Assembly (NCBI GenBank): GCA_015057425.1
Contig: SVEL01000002.1
Span: forward strand, 62,001 to 126,000
Direction of reading: 5' to 3'
DNA: 64,000 nucleotides
Source of the DNA: Lachnospiraceae bacterium
Lineage (GTDB): Bacteria; Bacillota; Clostridia; Lachnospirales; Lachnospiraceae
The position numbers were made by a program, and so were the translations under genes. Below the pieces are notes generated by a model. The model was not told the origin of the DNA. It ran no database searches and saw only the letters and a list, made by a program, of their open reading frames with translations. Below, in pieces: positions 35,620 to 44,437 of the stretch (positions within the stretch are counted from its first letter, which is position 1; every line of letters starts with the position of its first letter).

Positions 35620-35648
35620 ATTATAACATTTTTTTATAAAAATTTCAA
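35620..35648 (-). promoter_or_regulatory. Promoter of the small lipoprotein gene
   Basis: Minus-strand TTGAAA (35643-35648), 17-base spacer, perfect TATAAT (35620-35625). The leader is about 85 bases, ending in AGGAGG before the start codon. Confidence 0.7.
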
Positions 35649-35689
35649 GAAATTTTGCGATTTACTTAAGATAAATCATGCTATTTCTT

Positions 35690-38600
35690 TTATTTCACAT
35701 AACAGCATGCAAACATCCATGCGATATCTTTATTAAGTCTGCTTACACTTCCAAACAGATACGCATTATTTGCATTAGTTGAATCCCACCAGCCAATGTA
35801 TTCTCCTGCCGTTTGAAGTACATATTTCAAATCCTCCGTCAGTGGATATATACCGTATGTCTGGTCCATACATTCAAAATGCTCTATTAAAAAGTTTGAA
35901 TAATCGATTCTTACCTGCTGTCCATTTTCCGTAGTATAGCTTACAAGTGGTGCACCGCCTGCCTGACCGCTTCCCTGAATCATAATCTGAAGCTGAAGAT
36001 ATGGTGCTTTAGGTCCAAGATTTACATAAACTATCGGACCGGTTGCAGTATCCTTGTGATAGTATCCGTCTGAACCTAATACTATCTTAAACGAACTTGC
36101 AGTTACATCAACATATGTAAGGTTATTTCCACCGCTTGTCAATGTAAAGCTTGTTGGTGACTTTTTACCCTCATAATCACGATATATTGTTTCTTCTGCA
36201 TTTCCCGTTCTTGTAACTATTATAACTGCGCCGGTAGTGCCTGTAACACTTACAGCAATGTCACTGCCCACCATTCCGCTCTTTATCTCTGTTGTATATG
36301 TGTTTCCTTCATAGGTCGGTGTATATACAAATGCCGAACTTCCGCAAGGTGCAAGCTTTGCATCTGAGCTTGTAGTCTTTATTTCATACTTTCCTGCCTT
36401 TGTAGGTGCGAAAACAAAGTAATTGTCTGCACTTTTATTAAGCGTTACATACACTGCACCTTCTGATATAGGATATGTTGTACCAAAGTATTCTTCAACA
36501 CCTTTGCTTGTATCCATTTTCTTTGCAGCTATAAGTGATGCTGACGATTTCTTTGCAGTCAGTGATATAGTTCCTGAACCGTATTCATCATCTGAAACAA
36601 CAGCTGTATATGTACCTGATTTTAATGTTACCGTGGCTACACCATTTGAATTCACTTCAACTTCGTCTACTACAGTATCACCATTCTTAAACTGAACCTT
36701 AACGCCCTTTATAGCCTTGTTATTGTAAGTTACAACCGTAACTTTATACTCAACCTGATTTGAAGCTGATGCTTCTTTTTTCATAGTAACTGTAAGTTCT
36801 GTCACGCCATTGCTGAACTTGTATGTCTTACCATCTGTTGCGTATCCGCTCATGCTGACATTAACTGTATAATCTCCTTCTTCAAGAGTAAATGTTGCCT
36901 TACCGTTACTGTCTGTTTTTACATAATTGCCATCAACGGTTACACCTGCATTTTTAAGAGCTTTCCCGCTTTCATCTGTTACTTTTACAGTATATGTCTT
37001 TGTTATAACATTAGTCTTTTCTAACGTTACGGTAAGTTCATTATCATACTTTGTCATTATGTATTCTGTAGTATCTTCCTTGTATCCGTTAGGTGCAGTA
37101 ACTTTAGCTATATAATTACCGCCAATAATTGAACTTGTTACAACACCGTTTGCATCCGTCGTAAGAACTGCATCATTTAAAGTAACGGTTACACCACTGA
37201 TTCCATTGCCTTTTTTATCAACAACAGTTACCTTGTAATTAACCATAGCATTGGAATCAATACCTGTTCCTTCACCCGGCACAAAAGATGCATTAAATGT
37301 GAAATCTGCCGCTGGATATTCATTGTCCTGATTTGGAAGAGTTCCAATGGAAATCTGAACCTCATCTCCTGCATTTACAGGAACTGATACAGATGTCGCA
37401 CTATCACCATCTGAACTTAAGTTACGAAGTATAGACGCTACTGTATTATAAAGCGACACTTCATAATCCACATCCGGAGTTACACCTGTGCAATTAAGTG
37501 TCAAAGTACCATTTTCTGTAGCCGTATATGTGTAATATACACCCTGTTCATTACCCGCACTTACATTTACATTAAAATCACCAAGATTCATAGTAAATGG
37601 TGCTCCCAAAGTTCCTGGGATAAAGCTGAACTTTACATTAAATTTCTTAGTTTCTCCGCTTATGCTTCCTACTGCAAACACAAATGGTGTATATGTATCT
37701 GCCGTTGTTGCAACAAGACTTACTTTTCCGTCTTTTGCTTCATACTTCTTATCATCAATTACAACATATGCATCCGCATCAGTTATTTCAAAAGACATTC
37801 CTGATACTTTATATATCTGATAATATGTTTCTGTTCCTGCTGATACTTCTACTTCAAATTCTGTTTCATACTTTTCAAAAGGATTTTCTTTAGTTCCGTC
37901 TCCACCTTCAACCTTTTCAACAAGGTCATCAAGATTTCTTACTGTAGACTGAACATAATTATCTGATGTAAAATAATCAAACAAACGTGTAAATGAGTCT
38001 GTATCCGGAACACTTCCCGTATGAAGGAATCCGACTGTTCCGTAACGGTCTATAACAATAGTTGTAGGGTATGCTAAAACATTATATGCTGTAGCAAATT
38101 TCACATCTGCCTTTGCCATAGGGAATGTAAGTCCCATTTCTGTTTTATATGCTGCTACAGATGATTCATCACCATCGTATGTATTAACTGCAAGCACTTC
38201 AAGCTTATCACTATACTGTTTATATGCTTCTTCCAAATACGGAAACTCTGCTCTACATGGATCACAACCTTCAAACCAGAAGTTAAGTACGACTGCTTTC
38301 TTTTCTTTTAAAAGTTCAGAAATAGTATATGTACTTCCATCTGCGGTTGTAATTGTCATATCTACTGCTACTGCACCAAGTTTTAATGATGTAACATCTT
38401 CTGCTGAGAGAAGTTTTGCTTTTAATGAAACTGAAAGTGTTTCTCCTTTAATTGCATAATATTCTTCTGTTACATATCCGGCAGGAACCTTTTTAAGAAC
38501 TGCCACATATTTATCAGATGAATTTGCTTCAAATGAATATACACCATTTTCATCTGTCTTTCCTACATTTAAAAGTTCTGTCATTGTGCTGTCTTCGTAT

Positions 38601-38815
38601 ATATGAACTTCTAAATCTTCAAAAGCCTTACCGCCTTCCGACTTCACTTCTATTTTGTATGTTTTAATGCCACCGTCTTTTTCACTGTCACTATTACCCG
38701 AAAGCATTACAACAATACCTGCTATCAATGCGATAACAACTACCACTGCCACAACTGCAGCAATAATTTTCTGTTGTTTTGTCATCTTAGACAAAAATTC
38801 TTTAATCTTATTCAA
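35690..38815 (-). CDS. Membrane-anchored surface protein: TlpA thioredoxin, CNA_B-like repeats and new C-terminal domain
   Basis: 1041 residues. One N-terminal membrane helix (16-38) without a lipobox anchors it. Domains in order: CNA_B/carboxypeptidase-regulatory-like module (51-133); TlpA/AlkA-type thioredoxin (about 140-290) with active site C184-D-P-C187 and the cis-proline segment AYPTTIVIDRYG; beta-sandwich regions (about 310-515); three further CNA_B-like modules (526-599, 605-679, 690-755); a PPC-like beta domain (about 780-885); and a C-terminal domain (905-1041) with DGYYH, GPIVYVNL, YPLTEDL and W-x3-C-x-Y. The last two are shared with 38882-40126, and the C-terminal domain also with 40156-42960. 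RBS AGGAGG. A hairpin separates it from the gene upstream. Function unknown; an extracytoplasmic thiol-redox role is inferred. Confidence 0.85.
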   Translation of the reverse strand: MNKIKEFLSKMTKQQKIIAAVVAVVVVIALIAGIVVMLSGNSDSEKDGGIKTYKIEVKSEGGKAFEDLEVHIYEDSTMTELLNVGKTDENGVYSFEANSSDKYVAVLKKVPAGYVTEEYYAIKGETLSVSLKAKLLSAEDVTSLKLGAVAVDMTITTADGSTYTISELLKEKKAVVLNFWFEGCDPCRAEFPYLEEAYKQYSDKLEVLAVNTYDGDESSVAAYKTEMGLTFPMAKADVKFATAYNVLAYPTTIVIDRYGTVGFLHTGSVPDTDSFTRLFDYFTSDNYVQSTVRNLDDLVEKVEGGDGTKENPFEKYETEFEVEVSAGTETYYQIYKVSGMSFEITDADAYVVIDDKKYEAKDGKVSLVATTADTYTPFVFAVGSISGETKKFNVKFSFIPGTLGAPFTMNLGDFNVNVSAGNEQGVYYTYTATENGTLTLNCTGVTPDVDYEVSLYNTVASILRNLSSDGDSATSVSVPVNAGDEVQISIGTLPNQDNEYPAADFTFNASFVPGEGTGIDSNAMVNYKVTVVDKKGNGISGVTVTLNDAVLTTDANGVVTSSIIGGNYIAKVTAPNGYKEDTTEYIMTKYDNELTVTLEKTNVITKTYTVKVTDESGKALKNAGVTVDGNYVKTDSNGKATFTLEEGDYTVNVSMSGYATDGKTYKFSNGVTELTVTMKKEASASNQVEYKVTVVTYNNKAIKGVKVQFKNGDTVVDEVEVNSNGVATVTLKSGTYTAVVSDDEYGSGTISLTAKKSSASLIAAKKMDTSKGVEEYFGTTYPISEGAVYVTLNKSADNYFVFAPTKAGKYEIKTTSSDAKLAPCGSSAFVYTPTYEGNTYTTEIKSGMVGSDIAVSVTGTTGAVIIVTRTGNAEETIYRDYEGKKSPTSFTLTSGGNNLTYVDVTASSFKIVLGSDGYYHKDTATGPIVYVNLGPKAPYLQLQIMIQGSGQAGGAPLVSYTTENGQQVRIDYSNFLIEHFECMDQTYGIYPLTEDLKYVLQTAGEYIGWWDSTNANNAYLFGSVSRLNKDIAWMFACCYVK

Positions 38816-38833
38816 TTGGCACCTCCTTGCAAA

Positions 38834-38875
38834 AACTTATTATGAGCGGCCATATAAATGCCCGCTCATAATTAT
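38834..38875 (-). terminator. Intergenic hairpin, partial terminator or attenuator
   Basis: Stem ATTATGAGCGG (38839-38849) with CCGCTCATAAT (38862-38872). On the minus strand TTTTTG follows, then the RBS of the next gene. It may lower transcription into the 1041-residue protein gene. Confidence 0.6.
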
Positions 38876-38881
38876 AGAATT

Positions 38882-40126
38882 CTAATTTGCATAACAACAC
38901 ATAAATAACCATGCTATTTCTGTATTGATGCCCGGAAGCGGATTACCGTTTGCATCAACAAACAGATACTGACTTCCTTTAACATCCCACCAGCCAACAT
39001 AGTCACCACGCTGCTGTATAATGTGTTTAAGATCTTCTGTTAACGGATATACTCCTGACTCTTCATCAGCAACTCCAATGTATTCAAGTAAACATTCGCT
39101 ATAACTTACTTTCTTTTCAAATGTACCGTCTTCTTTATAGAAATATTTACTTACACCTGATCTGTCAAGAATGTTTTTAAAACTTGCAAGATATTTTGAA
39201 TCTTCTGTAAGATTTACATATACTAAAGGTCCATCTGCAGAATTTAAATGATAAAATCCATCTGTTTCATTGTACACAAGATTGTATGAATCAGCTGTAA
39301 TATCAAAATCAACCAATGTGGTTCCTGCCGGCAATGTATACTTTGTAAGGTCAGCAGTTGTCTGATAAACTATCCATGGTTCATCGGATACATTCCACTC
39401 AGCATCACCTATACGTTCAATTCCCAGGACACATTCCTTTGCATTTTCAGAATCAATACCTATCACAAGTACTGTTGTACCCGTATCACCTGTTCCAATC
39501 ATGCTCGCACTTACTGATACAGTAAACTTACCATTAACTACTTCTGCAATATTCATACTTTGCACAAAATGCGGTGCGCCATAATATCCCACTGTTACAT
39601 CTGCTCCGTCAGCAACTGAAAATTCATATGTTCCTGCCTCAGAAGGCGTGAAAAGAACATAATTTCTTTCACCGGTTTCTAACTTAAGATGCGTACAACC
39701 TGTTTCTACACTATATGCATCATATGATGCCTGATTGACTACAATTCCTATAGGTTCTCTTGTAACTGCTTTTGCAAGAACAATTTCCAATTCCTTCTTA
39801 TCTGCAGAAAGTGTCAATCCTTCTTCAGTGTAATGATATCCTTCTGCACCGTCAGTAAACTGTAACTTTACAGTATAATCTCCGGCATCAAGTTTCTTAA
39901 TTGCAACGCCTTCCGCGTTACATACCTGCATACCGCTCTGAACACCATCTTTAAAAAATTGAACAATAACTCCTGATGTATATGGATTTCCTAATGCATC
40001 TTTTACTGTTACTTTATACTCTTTTTCTTTACCTGTTTCTTTTCCTCCACAGGCACTCATCATCACCGCGCTGCACACAAGTACAGCTGCGATGAAAATT
40101 ATATTTACCTTTTTAATCAACTTCAT
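38882..40126 (-). CDS. Lipoprotein with CNA_B-like, PPC-like and new C-terminal domain
   Basis: 414 residues. Signal peptide with lipobox ending at C26 (VMMSACGG). A carboxypeptidase-regulatory/CNA_B-like domain spans about 36-118 (YKVTVKDALGNPYTSGVIVQFF...). A PPC-like beta domain (about 140-245: YVLFTPSEAGTYEFSVADG) and the shared C-terminal domain (280-414) follow. That C-terminal domain has DGFYH, GPLVYVNL, YPLTEDL and ends IAWLFMCCY, closely matching the end of the 1041-residue neighbour. It lacks a thioredoxin domain, so it could be a substrate or partner of the TlpA-fused proteins either side. It is 29 bases downstream of the 934-residue gene. Confidence 0.83.
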   Translation of the reverse strand: MKLIKKVNIIFIAAVLVCSAVMMSACGGKETGKEKEYKVTVKDALGNPYTSGVIVQFFKDGVQSGMQVCNAEGVAIKKLDAGDYTVKLQFTDGAEGYHYTEEGLTLSADKKELEIVLAKAVTREPIGIVVNQASYDAYSVETGCTHLKLETGERNYVLFTPSEAGTYEFSVADGADVTVGYYGAPHFVQSMNIAEVVNGKFTVSVSASMIGTGDTGTTVLVIGIDSENAKECVLGIERIGDAEWNVSDEPWIVYQTTADLTKYTLPAGTTLVDFDITADSYNLVYNETDGFYHLNSADGPLVYVNLTEDSKYLASFKNILDRSGVSKYFYKEDGTFEKKVSYSECLLEYIGVADEESGVYPLTEDLKHIIQQRGDYVGWWDVKGSQYLFVDANGNPLPGINTEIAWLFMCCYAN

Positions 40127-40155
40127 AATATATTACCTCTTAATCCCTTAACTGC

Positions 40156-42960
40156 TTATTTTTCCGGACCAAGATAATCATAATAGTAGCAAAGCTTTGT
40201 CCATGAATTATCTACATTTTCAAATGTATACTTATCCATAAGCAACTGAAGAATATCTGTTAATTCTTTTGTTGCAACTACACAACCGTTACGTTCCTTA
40301 TTACCTGACTTATCAATCTGGCTTGTATACTTTTCTATTTCACTTGTATAATCTTTACCTGTTCCATGATAAATACCGGCAAGAACATCATCTAAATGAT
40401 ATTCTATTACATATTCATCATAATCATCTCCCCATGTTTCTTTAAGATAAGCAATTGCAGCTTCCTTATCATTGTTATTTGACTCCAATACAGAAAGTAC
40501 ATACATATCATTTTCTGTCTTACTGAAATCAAAGCCGCCCATTTCAATCATGCCCTTAACGCCCTGATTGCTCATAATAGGATTACTGAAAATACCTGTA
40601 ATACCAGTGAAATCAACGTATAACTTACTTCCCTTCTTACCGTTTCCTAAATCTTCATACCAGATTCCGTCAGCGCCAAGAACAACATTGATACCACCTG
40701 CGATAACGTGATACATCGCTTCGCCTGTTGCGTCACTGTCATATGTAAAGTATCCAGGTGATGCAAGACGGAATAACTCATATGTTGCTGCAACATATTC
40801 AATATCGTACTCAATAGTTCCTACTTCATATACATCCCAAAATGCGATATCAATATAATATGACTTTCCCGCTTCCATATAGAAGACCATTGAAACTTCG
40901 TCGCCTTCATACATTCTTTCATCATGTTCATACTCAAGAAGCTTTGTACGGTTTTCATCAAATATCCATCCGTTTACACCCTGCTGTGATTCGCTTCTTG
41001 ATGTAATTCTGTATACACCTGATTTTGTCGGTACAAATTCTGCCATTAAACCTCTTGGAAGAATTGCTCTATCATAATAGAAGAAGTTTGAACTTATATT
41101 TTTACCTAATGTTGCTTTGTATGCTGAGAATGTTGCAAGACCTTTAATAGGGTCTTCTAACTGAGCGCCATTTGAGCCGTATGCAGCATAGTACTTACAT
41201 AATTTCATCCACTCATTTTCATCTTCATCATCAAAGCCGGCAATCTTATCTATTGCCTTTAAGTATTCCATTAAATCTTTTGTTACAGGACAGTAACCGT
41301 TTAACGTTGCATTTGATGCATAATTACAATACTGTTCAAAGTCCGCAAAGACGTTCTTTCCGTTTACTTCGAGTGTCGCACTGTCATATAAATATTCATA
41401 AATAGATGTTTCTTCATTAAACTGTGTGAAACCTAAAAGGTTTGCCAAAAGGATAGGACCGTTTGCTGTGCCGACATGATAATATCCGTCTTTTTCACTA
41501 AATACTATATCAGCATATGTAAACTCAAATCCGTCTTCTGATGTTGCAGCTTCTCTTGGAATATATGTAGGTGTGTCAATATCATCAATGTTTACTACAC
41601 GCATATTCTTAATGTAAACAGTATCGTCACCTTCATTGGTATCCGAATCCTTAAGATAACAGAGCGCAAGTTCATATGTTCCGTCTTCATCAGCTACACA
41701 CGGATAACATGACTGCCATTTTTCCACATCAGATACACCTGAAATCTGGAAAATGTCTTCATCATTTACGATTACATACATAACGTCGCTTCCTCTTTCA
41801 GAGGACACAAGATAATCAAACGCAAGTGCCTGACCCTTCTTTAATTCAACGTCTGCATAAATAATTGCATATGAATTTTCAATTTTCTGGTTAGAAGCAT
41901 AGATACACTTTTCTCCATTCTTTTCACCAATGATGAACGGCCATGTATATTCCGCACTATCGCCTTCTTCCGGACGATATGTAACAGTTATGTTTTCACC
42001 GTTAATGGTAGCACCGATATTTTCTGATGAATCCATTGTAAATGTAGGTTTTACTACTGTAACAAGGTCAGATACTCCTGCACAAAGTTTCTGTACATAA
42101 TCATCTGCGGTAAAATGTTCAAATGCACTTACAAATGGTGAATTACTTGTAATAGCACCTGCTTCCACAAGACAAATCACACCGTATCTGTCAATAAATA
42201 CAGATGTAGGGTAACCTGTAACACCAAATACATTTGCCCAAGATGCCGGACAATCTGCCACTTTAAACGGAAGGTTGTTTGATAACTGGAATGACTGAAC
42301 TGCTGCTGCTCCGTCTAATGGGTCTAACGCAATAATTTCAATATCATCTTTATATTTTTCATATTCTTCCGCCATAATCGGGAACTCTGTCATACACCAT
42401 GAACATGTTGTATACCAGAAATTAAGCATCACCATTTTCTTTTCTTTTAACACTTCTGAAAGTGTAACTTTTGAACCATCTGATGTTGTGACTGTAAAGT
42501 CATACATAACATCTCCCACACCGAGCTGTGCTGTTGAAATATCTTCATCTTTAATAAGTGAAGATGTTAATGTTATCGCAGCTGTAGTTCCATCAAACGG
42601 ATAGCTTGCTGCCACATCATATCCTTTAGGAATACCTGAAAGTGCCACAACATACTTTGAATCCTCTTTAAGAGAAATACTTGCTGTACCATTTTCATCT
42701 GTAGTAGCAAAATTTTTAAGATCTGTTAGTGTACTGTCAGCATAAATGTAAACGTCTATTCCGGACATTACCATTCCACCTGCTGTTTTAACAGATACGG
42801 AATATGTAACATTTCCATTTTCGTTAGTAGAACCGCTGTTGTTCTCTTTCCCCGGCGTTTTTCCTCCATTGCAGGACACTAACGCAACTATTATTGAAAT
42901 AATTACTGCCAATAATACTGCTCCTGCAACACTTGCAAGGATAATTTTCTTCTTGTTCAT
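40156..42960 (-). CDS. Lipoprotein with TlpA thioredoxin and two copies of the new domain
   Basis: The start was set at ATG 42960 with GGAGG 6 bases upstream; the open frame begins with a TTG 4 codons earlier that lies within the RBS. 934 residues. Lipobox ALVSC puts the lipid on C30. Domains: CNA_B-like (about 52-132); TlpA-like thioredoxin (about 140-290) with active site C186-S-W-C189 and GYPTSVFIDRYG; a carbohydrate-binding-like beta domain (about 305-460); first new-domain copy (about 486-596, DGYYH, GPILLANL, CPVTKDL, EWMKLCKYY); a PPC-like region (about 615-725); second copy (about 756-931, DGIWYED, KLYVDF, VATKELTDIL, SWTKLCYYY). First gene of the three-protein run. Function unknown. 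Confidence 0.83.
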   Translation of the reverse strand: MNKKKIILASVAGAVLLAVIISIIVALVSCNGGKTPGKENNSGSTNENGNVTYSVSVKTAGGMVMSGIDVYIYADSTLTDLKNFATTDENGTASISLKEDSKYVVALSGIPKGYDVAASYPFDGTTAAITLTSSLIKDEDISTAQLGVGDVMYDFTVTTSDGSKVTLSEVLKEKKMVMLNFWYTTCSWCMTEFPIMAEEYEKYKDDIEIIALDPLDGAAAVQSFQLSNNLPFKVADCPASWANVFGVTGYPTSVFIDRYGVICLVEAGAITSNSPFVSAFEHFTADDYVQKLCAGVSDLVTVVKPTFTMDSSENIGATINGENITVTYRPEEGDSAEYTWPFIIGEKNGEKCIYASNQKIENSYAIIYADVELKKGQALAFDYLVSSERGSDVMYVIVNDEDIFQISGVSDVEKWQSCYPCVADEDGTYELALCYLKDSDTNEGDDTVYIKNMRVVNIDDIDTPTYIPREAATSEDGFEFTYADIVFSEKDGYYHVGTANGPILLANLLGFTQFNEETSIYEYLYDSATLEVNGKNVFADFEQYCNYASNATLNGYCPVTKDLMEYLKAIDKIAGFDDEDENEWMKLCKYYAAYGSNGAQLEDPIKGLATFSAYKATLGKNISSNFFYYDRAILPRGLMAEFVPTKSGVYRITSRSESQQGVNGWIFDENRTKLLEYEHDERMYEGDEVSMVFYMEAGKSYYIDIAFWDVYEVGTIEYDIEYVAATYELFRLASPGYFTYDSDATGEAMYHVIAGGINVVLGADGIWYEDLGNGKKGSKLYVDFTGITGIFSNPIMSNQGVKGMIEMGGFDFSKTENDMYVLSVLESNNNDKEAAIAYLKETWGDDYDEYVIEYHLDDVLAGIYHGTGKDYTSEIEKYTSQIDKSGNKERNGCVVATKELTDILQLLMDKYTFENVDNSWTKLCYYYDYLGPEK

Positions 42961-43048
42961 TTCTTCCTCCAAATAAATTACTGTTTAGATTGTTTTGCCC
43001 TTCAAGGCATAGTATCTCATCATCCTTTGAATGTTATCATAATGATAT

Positions 43049-43088
43049 AAAAAAGTCAATAGAATCGACCATTCTATTGACTTTTTTA
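43049..43088 (-). terminator. Terminator of the diguanylate cyclase gene
   Basis: Stem AAAAAGTCAATAGAAT (43050-43065), loop CGACC, ATTCTATTGACTTTTTT (43071-43087). It is followed by T-rich sequence on the minus strand, right past the stop codon. Confidence 0.92.
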
Positions 43089-43098
43089 AGCTATTGCT

Positions 43099-44289
43099 TT
43101 AAATGCCTGTTTCTTTAATTTTCTTTTTATTTTCATACATAAGCGCATCTGCACGTCTAAACACATCTGAACACGCTTCATCTTCACCGGAAATATATTC
43201 AGACATGCCTATTGCAACCTTGAAAGTTCCCTTTTCACCTAAACTTTCATTTATCTTTTTCATATCTTCCTTAAACTTTAAAACAAGTTCTTCTCTATGT
43301 TTATAATCTTTTTCTTCAAGTACTGCTACGAACTCATCTCCACCTATTCTGAATACAGGACTTCGTTTAAACACTCCGCAAATATGTGTTGATGACCTGC
43401 ATATAAGATCATCCCCTGCTTCATGTCCAAAACTGTCGTTTGTTTTTTTCAAATCGTTAACATCACAGACAACAATGGCAAATTTGGCTTTTCCCGCAGA
43501 AATTCTTTGATTTAATCTGTCAATCTCTCTATTCCATGCCATTTTATTCTTAACGCCTGTCAGACCGTCTGTAGTAGCCATCTGGTTAATCTTATCGATT
43601 CTTTCTTTTAAATCAATAACTGTCTTCTTAAGTACCCCTGCCAAAATACCTACTTCGCCCGGAACATCACAATCAATCTCAACATCCAAATCACCCTGTC
43701 CTATTTTTATGGCAACGTCAGTCAGATGTGTAAGAGCATTTCTTATTCTAAGTTCTTCTTCTCTTCTTGCAGTAACATCATTGGCTACAATAAATGCATA
43801 TAAAGTTCCATCTTCATCTTCAGACAAAAAGATATCTTTCTTCTTATATTCGCCTGTATCAGGAATATAATATTCAACTTCTATGACTTTATTGCCTTCT
43901 GCGTATGCTTTTTTATAATGCTCAGTCAGATGACACTCTTCAAGGCCAAGTAAAATCTCCGGTTTCATATTATTAACCATTCGCTGCATAGCTCTGTCAT
44001 ATGGCAGACTTTCAACAAAACCATACTTTGCCAAAAATCCCGCATTATACAATGAATGAATCTTATTTTCAGTAACATTAACCGTATATGCATAATCGCT
44101 GTTTATAAGCAACGCATTATAATATCTGTTTCTCTCACCATGAAGCTTCTTTTCATTTTCTTCAATTACTTTTATAATTTTCTGATTTTTATTTCTCTCG
44201 ATAATAAAATGTACAACAGTCAAAGCAAGAACTACAACCATAATTGCTAAAACCATAGACAATATCATAATTATATAAATTTCCCTCAT
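43099..44289 (-). CDS. Membrane-bound diguanylate cyclase (PAS-HAMP-GGDEF)
   Basis: The start was set at ATG 44289 (MREIYIIMILS) with AGAGGAG 5 bases upstream; the frame is open to 44349. 396 residues. One N-terminal membrane helix (about 4-29), a coiled segment, a PAS-like domain (about 55-165), a HAMP-like helix pair and a GGDEF domain (about 225-396). The active-site loop reads FRIGGDEFVAVL, intact for c-di-GMP synthesis. The inhibitory I-site RxxD five residues before GGDEF is absent (F and S at its positions), so product inhibition is not expected. It may feed the two PilZ receptors in this window, though any c-di-GMP source could. It has its own promoter. Confidence 0.88.
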   Translation of the reverse strand: MREIYIIMILSMVLAIMVVVLALTVVHFIIERNKNQKIIKVIEENEKKLHGERNRYYNALLINSDYAYTVNVTENKIHSLYNAGFLAKYGFVESLPYDRAMQRMVNNMKPEILLGLEECHLTEHYKKAYAEGNKVIEVEYYIPDTGEYKKKDIFLSEDEDGTLYAFIVANDVTARREEELRIRNALTHLTDVAIKIGQGDLDVEIDCDVPGEVGILAGVLKKTVIDLKERIDKINQMATTDGLTGVKNKMAWNREIDRLNQRISAGKAKFAIVVCDVNDLKKTNDSFGHEAGDDLICRSSTHICGVFKRSPVFRIGGDEFVAVLEEKDYKHREELVLKFKEDMKKINESLGEKGTFKVAIGMSEYISGEDEACSDVFRRADALMYENKKKIKETGI

Positions 44290-44340
44290 TTGTTCTCCTC
44301 TGTAGTAAATAACTAAATACACAAAAGCCACTACAATATT

Positions 44341-44369
44341 AGAATACAAAATTTTTCTTCAACAGTCAA
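44341..44369 (-). promoter_or_regulatory. Promoter of the diguanylate cyclase gene
   Basis: Minus-strand TTGACT (44364-44369), 17-base spacer and TATTCT (44341-44346), about 52 bases before the start codon. Confidence 0.55.
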
Positions 44370-44378
44370 TTATAATAA

Positions 44379-44407
44379 TTTACATATTAATGTAAAAGTT
44401 GTAAAAT
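44379..44407 (+). promoter_or_regulatory. Promoter of the nucleotidase-phosphatase gene with overlapping palindrome
   Basis: TTTACA (44379-44384), 17-base spacer and TAAAAT (44402-44407). The -35 is part of a perfect 7-bp inverted repeat TTTACAT-ATTA-ATGTAAA (44379-44396), a candidate operator. The promoter match is moderate. Confidence 0.45.
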
Positions 44408-44437
44408 TAATAAAAATGTATAAGGAGATGAGCGTTA

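Noticed and set aside
39460..39485. Another CCTATCACA copy of the palindromic repeat
   Set aside because: It lies inside a coding region without the flanking palindrome, so likely coincidence.
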